A DNA stretch of 64,000 bases, from contig NZ_JAIUJY010000003.1 of NCBI RefSeq assembly GCF_020166105.1, positions 124,001 through 188,000 of the forward strand. Direction: 5' to 3'. The notes below the pieces were generated by a model that did no database searches, had not been told where the DNA came from, and was given only the letters and a program-made list of their open reading frames with translations. Positions 58,478 to 64,000 of the stretch are shown here, piece by piece; positions within the stretch are counted from its first letter, which is position 1, and every line of letters begins with the position of its first letter. Source of the stretch: Blastococcus sp. LR1. GTDB lineage: Bacteria > Actinomycetota > Actinomycetes > Mycobacteriales > Geodermatophilaceae. The position numbers were made by a program, and so were the translations under genes.

Positions 58478-59133
58478 GCAAGCCGATCGGCAACCCCCTC
58501 GACGTCCCGCCGAACCCGAGCGAGCCCTTCCAGCCGCGCTCCGGGCAGCGCGGCAGCGGCTTCCTCAGCGGGCCGCACCGCCTCGGCACCACCCCGAGCG
58601 CCACCGTCGGCCCGTACCTGGCCATCGGCCTCAGCTGGGCCGACGGCGAGTTCGCCGCCGAGGAGGGCACCTCGGGTGGTTTCTGGATCCGCGGCACGGT
58701 CGTCGACGGAGCCGGCGCCGTCGTGCCCGACGCGATGGTCGAGACCTGGCAGGCCGACCCCGACGGCGGCTTCCCGTCTCCCGAGGACCCGCGCGGCGCC
58801 GCGACCTACCCGGGCTTCCGCGGCTACGCCCGCGCCCAGACGCTCTCCGGTGAGTTCAGCATCTTCACCCTGAAGCCGGGCCGGCTGCCCGACGGCGAGG
58901 GTGGCCTCCAGGCGCCGCACATCGACGTCTCGATCTTCGCCCGCGGCATCCTCGACCGGGTCGTCACCCGGATCTACTTCGCCGACGAGGCCGAGGCCAA
59001 CGCCGAGGACGTCGTGCTCCGCGGGCTCAGCGACGAGCAGCGCTCGACGCTGATCGCGACGCCGGGCGACGACGGCTACCGGTTCGACGTCTACCTGCAG
59101 GGTGAGCGCGAGACGGTCTTCTTCGCGGTATGA
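58474..59133 (+). CDS. pcaG: Protocatechuate 3,4-dioxygenase alpha subunit
   Basis: 219 residues from GTG 58474, overlapping pcaH. Contains TVGPYLAIGLSW, GTVVDGAGAVVPDAMVETWQADPDGG, APHIDVSIFARGILDRVVTRIYF and the C-terminal RFDVYLQGERETVFFAV; the alpha subunit lacks the iron ligand set of PcaH as expected. It is followed by pcaB after 25 bases. Confidence 0.93.
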   Translation: MSKPIGNPLDVPPNPSEPFQPRSGQRGSGFLSGPHRLGTTPSATVGPYLAIGLSWADGEFAAEEGTSGGFWIRGTVVDGAGAVVPDAMVETWQADPDGGFPSPEDPRGAATYPGFRGYARAQTLSGEFSIFTLKPGRLPDGEGGLQAPHIDVSIFARGILDRVVTRIYFADEAEANAEDVVLRGLSDEQRSTLIATPGDDGYRFDVYLQGERETVFFAV

Positions 59134-59158
59134 ACTGCTGCGTGACTGGAACTGCCGC

Positions 59159-60484
59159 GTGAGCGGACTCTTCGGCGGCACCTTCGCCCGGGGAGGCGCG
59201 GCGGCCGCCGTGTCCGACCCGGCCTGGTTCGACGCGCTGCTCGACGTCGAGGCCGCGCTGGCCCGGGCCGCCGCGGCGACCGGGCTGGTGCCCACGACGG
59301 CGGCCGACGCCGTCACCCGCGCCTGCGCCGAGCCGGCCGGACTCGACCTCGCCACCGTGGTCGCGAAGGCGGCCGACGCCGGCAATCCGGTGCCGCCGCT
59401 GGTGCGGGTGCTGCAGGCCGCGGTGGGGGAGCGGGACGCCGTCGCCGTGCACGTCGGCGCCACCAGCCAGGACATCCTGGACACCGCCCTGGTGCTGCTG
59501 GCCCGCCGCGCGATCAGCGCGATCGACCGGGACCTGGCGCTCGCCGCCGAGGCAGCCGCAGGGCTCGCCAGCACGCACCGGGACGACGTCATCATGGGCC
59601 GGACGCTGATGCAGCAGGCGCTGCCCACCACCTTCGGGCTCAAGGCGGCCGGCTGGCTCAGCGGCCTCGACGGCGCGCGGCTGCGGCTGGCCGAGGTCGT
59701 CGCGTCGCTGCCGGTGCAGTACGGCGGGGCCGTGGGCACGCTCGCCGCCAGCGCGGGGTCGGGCATCGCCGTGCGCGCCGCCCTGGCCGCCGAGCTCGGC
59801 CTGGTCGCCCCCGCCGCACCCTGGTTCACGATGAGGCTGCCGATCGCCGACCTGGCCGGTGCGCTGGGCGCGGCGGCCGGGGTGCTGGCGACCATCGCCG
59901 TCGACGTCGTGCTGCTGGCCCAGACCGAGGTCGCCGAGGCGGCCGAGAGCGGCGCCGGTCGCGGCGGTTCCTCGGCGATGCCGCACAAGCGCAACCCCGT
60001 GGCCGCCATCTCCGCCCGGGCCTGTGCCCGCCGCGCCCCGGGTCTGGTCGCCACGCTGCTCGGCGCCATGGAGCAGGAGCACGAGCGGGCCGCGGGCGCC
60101 TGGCACAGCGAGTGGCCGACGATGACCGACCTGCTGACCACCGTCGGCTCGTCCGCGGCGTGGCTGGGAGAGAGCCTCGATGGGCTGCGTCCCGACGTGG
60201 CGCGCATGGCCCAGGCCGTCGGCGCCGCCCGGGACCCGGAGCTCGCCGGTGCCCTCGCCGAGGCGCTGACGCCACGGCTGGGTCGCGGCGCCGCGCACGA
60301 CGAGGCCGCCGCTGCCGTCCGCGAGGCCGCCGCCACCGGGCGCCCGCTGTCCGACGTGATCGCCTCGCGCGACGACGTCGACGTCACCTCGCTGCTCGCC
60401 GGCGGGCCCGACGTGGGCGAGGCGGCTGCGCAGGTGGACGCCGTCCTGGCCGAGCACGCCGAGCTGACCGAGGGAGAACGATGA
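59159..60484 (+). CDS. pcaB: 3-carboxy-cis,cis-muconate cycloisomerase
   Basis: 441 residues from GTG 59159. Aspartase/fumarase superfamily signature GGSSAMPHKRNPVAA (residues near 275), HVGATSQDILDTALVLLARR and MGRTLMQQALPTTFGLKAAGWL. Converts 3-carboxymuconate to 4-carboxymuconolactone. The reading frame is open slightly upstream (to 59102), overlapping pcaG, but GTG 59159 is the sensible start. The stop overlaps the pcaD start by four bases. Confidence 0.93.
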   Translation: MSGLFGGTFARGGAAAAVSDPAWFDALLDVEAALARAAAATGLVPTTAADAVTRACAEPAGLDLATVVAKAADAGNPVPPLVRVLQAAVGERDAVAVHVGATSQDILDTALVLLARRAISAIDRDLALAAEAAAGLASTHRDDVIMGRTLMQQALPTTFGLKAAGWLSGLDGARLRLAEVVASLPVQYGGAVGTLAASAGSGIAVRAALAAELGLVAPAAPWFTMRLPIADLAGALGAAAGVLATIAVDVVLLAQTEVAEAAESGAGRGGSSAMPHKRNPVAAISARACARRAPGLVATLLGAMEQEHERAAGAWHSEWPTMTDLLTTVGSSAAWLGESLDGLRPDVARMAQAVGAARDPELAGALAEALTPRLGRGAAHDEAAAAVREAAATGRPLSDVIASRDDVDVTSLLAGGPDVGEAAAQVDAVLAEHAELTEGER

Positions 60485-61257
60485 GCGCCGTCGAGGTCTC
60501 GTACACCGTCGACGGAGCGGCCGACGCGCCCGTCGTCGTCCTCGCCAACTCGCTCGGGGCCACCCGCGGCATGTGGGATCCGCAGGTGCCGGCGCTGGCC
60601 GAGCGGTACCGCGTGGTGACCTACGACGGCCGCGGGCACGGGGAGTCGCCCGCCCCCGCCGGCCCGTACACGATCGACGACCTGGTCGACGACGTGCTGG
60701 GAGTACTGGACCGCATCGGCGCCGAGCGCGCGCATGTCGCCGGGGTTTCGCTCGGCGGGATGGTCGGTCTGCGGATGGCGGCGCGCGAGCCCTCCCGGGT
60801 GCACCGGCTCGCGGTGATGTTCAGTTCGGCGAAGGTCGATCCGCAGGGCTTCCTGGACCGGGCCGGGCTGGCCCGCGCCGGCGGCACGGCCCAGTTCGCG
60901 CCCGCGGTGGTGCAGCGATGGCTGACGCCGTCGTTCGCGGCCGAGCACCCCGACCTGGTGGCCCGGCTCGAGGCGATGATCGCCGGCGCGGACGACGAGG
61001 GCTATGCCGCCTGCTGCGAGGTGGTGGCCGGGATCGACCTGCGCGAGGACCTCGGGCGGATCACCGCGCCCACCCTCGTGGTCTCCGGTTCCGAGGACCC
61101 CGCGTTGCCGCCGCCGCACCAGGAGGTCGTCGCCGACGGGATCCCCGGCGCCGCGCTGCTCACCGTGCGGGGCGCGCACCTGGCCAACCTGGAGCGCACG
61201 CTGGAGGTCACCGGTGCGCTGCTCGCCCACTTCGATGCTGATGGAGCTGCCCGATGA
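60481..61257 (+). CDS. pcaD: 3-oxoadipate enol-lactonase
   Basis: 258 residues, alpha/beta hydrolase. Nucleophile elbow HVAGVSLGGMVGLRMA (Ser), acid in VVSGSEDPALPPP and His in GAHLANLERTLEVTGA. NSLGATRGMWDPQVPAL is characteristic of PcaD. Hydrolyses 3-oxoadipate enol-lactone to 3-oxoadipate. Coupled to pcaB (ATGA overlap) and to pcaC (four-base overlap). Confidence 0.95.
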   Translation: MSAVEVSYTVDGAADAPVVVLANSLGATRGMWDPQVPALAERYRVVTYDGRGHGESPAPAGPYTIDDLVDDVLGVLDRIGAERAHVAGVSLGGMVGLRMAAREPSRVHRLAVMFSSAKVDPQGFLDRAGLARAGGTAQFAPAVVQRWLTPSFAAEHPDLVARLEAMIAGADDEGYAACCEVVAGIDLREDLGRITAPTLVVSGSEDPALPPPHQEVVADGIPGAALLTVRGAHLANLERTLEVTGALLAHFDADGAAR

Positions 61258-61652
61258 GCGAGCTGCCGAACACCGATGACGCCCGCCGCGAGGCCGGCAT
61301 GCGCACCAGGCGGGAGGTGCTGGGCGACGCGCACGTCGACCGCGCCGTCGCCGGCGTTACCCCGTTCACCGAGGGCTTCCAGGACTTCATCACCCGGGTG
61401 GCGTGGGGCGACGTGTGGCAGCGGCCGGAGCTGTCGCGGCGCGACCGCAGCCTGATGACGCTGTCGATCACCATCGCGCTGCGGCACTGGGAGGAGTTCG
61501 CCCTGCACGTGCGGGCGGCGAAGAACAACGGCCTCTCCGACGAGGAGATCGGCGCCGTTCTCCAGCACGCCGCCGTCTACGCGGGAGTGCCCGCCGCCAA
61601 CCACGCCTACAAGGTCGCCGGCCCGATCCTCGACGAGCTCCGCGGCGCCTGA
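61254..61652 (+). CDS. pcaC: 4-carboxymuconolactone decarboxylase
   Basis: 132 residues. Shows EVLGDAHVDRAVAGVTPFTEGFQDFITRVAWG (residues about 22-52), RDRSLMTLSITIALRHWEEFALHV and IGAVLQHAAVYAGVPAANHA, the active-site His region of the family. Removes CO2 from 4-carboxymuconolactone to give the enol-lactone for PcaD. Last gene of the pcaHGBDC operon; a long inverted repeat follows 18 bases later. Confidence 0.95.
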   Translation: MSELPNTDDARREAGMRTRREVLGDAHVDRAVAGVTPFTEGFQDFITRVAWGDVWQRPELSRRDRSLMTLSITIALRHWEEFALHVRAAKNNGLSDEEIGAVLQHAAVYAGVPAANHAYKVAGPILDELRGA

Positions 61653-61670
61653 CCCCTGCTCTCGCGCCCA

Positions 61671-61721
61671 CTGTCGACCTGTCGTCGTCTCGATCTGTCC
61701 GACACGACGACAAGTCGACGG
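61671..61721. repeat. Long imperfect inverted repeat (P1) upstream of the DUF559 gene
   Basis: Arms 61671-61692 (CTGTCGACCTGTCGTCGTCTCG, given here as the core TGTCGACCTGTCGTCGTCTC) and 61700-61721 pair over 22 bases with three mismatches and a seven-base loop. The core matches that of P2 on the other side of the gene (62658-62712). Confidence 0.85.
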
Positions 61722-61780
61722 TCGAGGGCCCCTGTGGACAGTCGGGGCGCCGATCCGGCCGGACACGGCAGTCTGCCGCG

Positions 61781-62659
61781 GTGCCCGTCCCGCCTCGCCG
61801 TCCGCCCGAGCTCGTCGGCCGGGTCTTCCGGGGCTCGGCCATGGTGGCGCGGGGGCACCTGACTCCCCGTGAGCTGCGGAGCTCGGCCTGGACCCGCGTC
61901 TTCCGCGACGTCTACGCCTGCACGAGCGTGGACCTCACCCACGGACTGCGCGCCCGGGCCGCGGCGACTCTCGTCGTGCCGGGCGCGGTGGTCAGCGGCG
62001 CCAGCGCCGCGGCGCTATGGGGCGTCGACGTCGCGGACCGGGCGGACGACGTCGAGCTCACCGTGCCGCCGGGGGCGAACGTGTGCCGGGTGCCGGGGAT
62101 CCGCGTCCGCAGACGGGAGCTCGGGGACGGCGCCGTCGTCCGACGATCAGGGGTCTGCGTGACGTCCGGCGAGACGACCGCGGTCGACCTGGCTCGACAC
62201 GGCACCCTCGAGGAAGCGGTGATCCGGATCGACCGGCTGGTGAGAGCCCGCGCTGCGTCGCTCACGGGTGTGCGCGCTCTGGCGGGCAGCGCGACGGGAC
62301 GCGGTTGCCGGCAGGCGCGCCGGGCAGCGGAGCTCGCGGACGGCCTCGCCGAGTCGCCGCAGGAGACGCGGCTGCGTCTGCTGCTGCACGCCTCCGTACT
62401 GCCGCGACCGGTCGCCCAGCACGTGGTGCGGGATGCCCGGGGTTTCGTGGCCCGCGTGGACTTCGGATGGCCAGAGGCGAGGGTCGCGGTCGAGTACGAG
62501 GGGCTCTGGCACGGGGAGACGCCGCAGCAGGTGGCCGCGGACCGCCGGCGGCTCAACCGGCTCACCGCGGCGGGGTGGACGGTGGTGTTCGTGACCGCGG
62601 CCGACCTGCACCGCCCGGCGGAGCTGATCGCGCGCATCGTAGCGGCGCTGGCCCGCTGA
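61781..62659 (+). CDS. AbiEi-type wHTH plus DUF559 (Vsr-like) nuclease-like protein
   Basis: 292 residues from GTG 61781. The N-terminal region has ARGHLTPRELRSSAWTRVFRDVYAC and HGLRARAAATLVVPGAVVSGASAAALWGVDV, as in AbiEi-type antitoxin or regulator domains. The C-terminal half has RLLLHASVLPRPVAQHVVRDARGFVARVDFGWPEARVAVEYEG (pattern RxDFxWPxxxVAVEYEG; residues about 200-245), DRRRLNRLTAAGWTVVFVT, the Vsr/DUF559 restriction-endonuclease-like fold with D and E-x-E-like residues. Function is unknown. It sits between pcaC and the CoA-transferase genes and its stop codon begins the P2 repeat. No Shine-Dalgarno. Confidence 0.82.
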   Translation: MPVPPRRPPELVGRVFRGSAMVARGHLTPRELRSSAWTRVFRDVYACTSVDLTHGLRARAAATLVVPGAVVSGASAAALWGVDVADRADDVELTVPPGANVCRVPGIRVRRRELGDGAVVRRSGVCVTSGETTAVDLARHGTLEEAVIRIDRLVRARAASLTGVRALAGSATGRGCRQARRAAELADGLAESPQETRLRLLLHASVLPRPVAQHVVRDARGFVARVDFGWPEARVAVEYEGLWHGETPQQVAADRRRLNRLTAAGWTVVFVTAADLHRPAELIARIVAALAR

Positions 62660-62712
62660 GTGTCGGGTTGTCGTCGTCTCCCGGGCGGCGAGACGACGAC
62701 GACCCGACACTC
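62658..62712. repeat. Long inverted repeat (P2) downstream of the DUF559 gene
   Basis: Arms 62658-62680 and 62690-62712 pair over 23 bases with one mismatch and a nine-base loop. The left arm core TGTCGGGTTGTCGTCGTCTC differs from that of P1 at three positions in 20. The repeat overlaps the gene's stop codon and also lies 16 bases from the convergent CoA-transferase stop, so it may terminate both. Confidence 0.9.
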
Positions 62713-62728
62713 GACGGAGCGGGGGCGG

Positions 62729-63397
62729 TCAGACGCCTGCGGGGAGCGGCATCTCGCGGACGTCGTCGGCGATGGCGAGCGGGGCGCCGGTCTTCTCGAC
62801 GACCTCGTCCACGGTCACGCCGGGCGCGGTCTCGCGCAGCACCAGGCCGCCGGGCGTCACGTCGACGACGGCGAGCTCGGTGATGATCCGGTCGACGCAG
62901 GCCTTGCCGGTGAGCGGCAGGGTGCACTCCTGCACGATCTTCGGCGACCCGTCGCGGGCGACGTGCTCCATCATGATGATCACGCGCTTGGCGCCGTGGA
63001 CGAGGTCCATCGCGCCGCCCATGCCGTTCACCATCTTGCCAGGGATCAGCCAGTTGGCCAGGTCGCCCCGGGTGTTGACCTGCATCGCACCGAGGACGGC
63101 GACATCGAGGTGCTTGCCGCGGATCATGCCGAACGACTGCGCGGAGTCGAAGTAGCTCGCCCCGGGCAGGATCGTCACGGTCTCCTTGCCGGCGTTGATG
63201 AGGTCCGGGTCCTCCTCGCCCTCGAACGGGTAGGGCCCGACGCCCAGCACACCGTTCTCCGAGTGCAGGACGACGTGCACGCCCTCGGGCACGTAGTTCG
63301 GGACCAGCGTCGGCATCCCGATGCCGAGGTTCACGTACTGGCCGTCCTCGAGCTCGAGGGCCACGCGGGCGGCGAGCTGCTCACGGGTCAGGCTCAT
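62729..63397 (-). CDS. pcaJ: 3-oxoacid CoA-transferase subunit B (3-oxoadipate, PcaJ-like)
   Basis: 222 residues. [11 protein letters not shown]-type start ([18 protein letters not shown]), [14 protein letters not shown] with the nucleophilic Glu, [15 protein letters not shown] and [20 protein letters not shown]. Moves CoA from succinyl-CoA to a 3-oxoacid; next to the pca operon it is most likely 3-oxoadipate CoA-transferase (succinyl-CoA:3-ketoacid transferase is the alternative). The ATG overlaps the stop of the A subunit by four bases. Confidence 0.85.
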   Translation of the reverse strand: MSLTREQLAARVALELEDGQYVNLGIGMPTLVPNYVPEGVHVVLHSENGVLGVGPYPFEGEEDPDLINAGKETVTILPGASYFDSAQSFGMIRGKHLDVAVLGAMQVNTRGDLANWLIPGKMVNGMGGAMDLVHGAKRVIIMMEHVARDGSPKIVQECTLPLTGKACVDRIITELAVVDVTPGGLVLRETAPGVTVDEVVEKTGAPLAIADDVREMPLPAGV

Positions 63398-64000
63398 CGG
63401 GGCGTTGCCTCCTCGCCGGCGGCGGCCGGGGTGTCGGAGCGGTCGGTGCGGGGGCGGGTCGTGCGCTTCTCGATCGGCTTGTTCTCGGCGCCCACCACGA
63501 CGACGCGGTCGACGTAGACCCCGGGCAGGTGCACGTCCTCGGGGCGCAGGTCGCCCGGCTCGACGAGCTCCTCGACCTCGGCGATCGTGATCCGCCCGGC
63601 CATCCCGGCCAGCGGGTTGAAGTTGCGCGCCGACTCGTGGAAGTAGAGGTTCCCCTGCCGGTCGCCCTTGAGCGCGTGCACCAGTCCGAAGTCGGCGGTC
63701 AGCGCGGTCTCCAGCACGTACTGCTGGCCGTCGAACTCGCGCACCTCCTTGGGCCTGCTCGTCTCGACGACGTTCCCGTCGGCGTCGTAGCGGATCGGGA
63801 TGCCGCCGTCGGCGACGAGCGTGCCGACCCCCGTCGGCGTGTAGAAGGCGGGGATCCCGGCGCCACCGGCGCGCAGTCGCTCGGCCAGCGTGCCCTGCGG
63901 GGTCAGCTCGACCTCCATCTGCCCGGTGAGGTACAGCCGCGCGAGCTCCTTGTTGCCGCCGACGAACGAGCTGATCGTCTTGCGGATCCGCCCGGCGTAG
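63394..64000 (-). CDS. pcaI: 3-oxoacid CoA-transferase subunit A (PcaI-like, partial)
   Basis: The frame is open to the window end; visible product includes [51 protein letters not shown] (about residues 30-60 of the visible part), [23 protein letters not shown]-like [20 protein letters not shown] and [13 protein letters not shown] at the C-terminal end. The N-terminal part lies beyond 64000. Forms a heteromer with the B subunit. Gene order A-B on the minus strand converges on the pca operon, closing the pathway from protocatechuate to 3-oxoadipyl-CoA. Confidence 0.85.
   Translation of the reverse strand, partial: YAGRIRKTISSFVGGNKELARLYLTGQMEVELTPQGTLAERLRAGGAGIPAFYTPTGVGTLVADGGIPIRYDADGNVVETSRPKEVREFDGQQYVLETALTADFGLVHALKGDRQGNLYFHESARNFNPLAGMAGRITIAEVEELVEPGDLRPEDVHLPGVYVDRVVVVGAENKPIEKRTTRPRTDRSDTPAAAGEEATPR

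Overview
The window is 64 kb of very GC-rich actinobacterial chromosome with many GTG starts, 1-8 base stop/start overlaps and codon use that looks uniform. Gene content (GAF-ANTAR, MEDS-STAS, AftD and DUF3068 envelope proteins, EthR/EthA pair, c-di-AMP riboswitch before a cell-wall lytic gene, pca cluster) suggests a free-living soil or rock actinobacterium, probably Geodermatophilaceae (Blastococcus/Modestobacter/Geodermatophilus type). That placement is inference. I see no rRNA, tRNA, CRISPR array, prophage or classical insertion sequence.

Layout. 1-4.5 kb: a KhtTU-like K+/H+ antiporter with its regulatory subunit (antiporter cut by the window edge), a large FAD/Fe-S oxidoreductase and a cupin. 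4.7-17.1 kb: a cell-envelope locus with a flippase, a polytopic membrane protein, a DUF2613-like peptide, a GT4 glycosyltransferase, a methyltransferase, a DUF3068 protein, a 1396-residue AftD-type arabinofuranosyltransferase homologue, an acyltransferase and a second methyltransferase. As I remember it, this parallels the M. tuberculosis Rv0224c-Rv0238 neighbourhood. 17.2-24.8 kb: TetR/MFS pair with an operator palindrome, a methyltransferase, gluconokinase plus gluconate permease, and a stand-alone glutamate-synthase-like FMN protein. 25-29.3 kb: LLM monooxygenase with its flavin reductase, a DivIVA-like coiled-coil protein, a universal stress protein and an SMP-30-like lactonase.

29.3-38.4 kb: ethR/ethA/SDR, a methyltransferase, a c-di-AMP riboswitch with a small upstream ORF and a secreted lytic transglycosylase, a DUF72 protein, a SigE-family sigma factor with a membrane partner, LpqI-like GH3 lipoprotein, and two small coiled-coil proteins. 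38.6-48.5 kb: a signalling block (two divergent GAF-ANTAR regulators, MEDS-STAS protein, GGDEF-EAL protein, HDOD protein) interrupted by pntAB. 48.5-55.6 kb: a lipoprotein of unknown family, a pair of acyl-CoA dehydrogenases, and a LacI regulator divergent from a mannitol-dehydrogenase-family gene.

55.6-64 kb: aromatic catabolism. PobA makes protocatechuate; pcaHGBDC converts it to 3-oxoadipate; a two-subunit CoA transferase (pcaIJ-like) activates that product. An IclR regulator sits between pobA and pcaH. Between pcaC and the CoA transferase lies an AbiEi/DUF559 nuclease-like gene flanked on both sides by related long inverted repeats; this is the most unusual structure I see.
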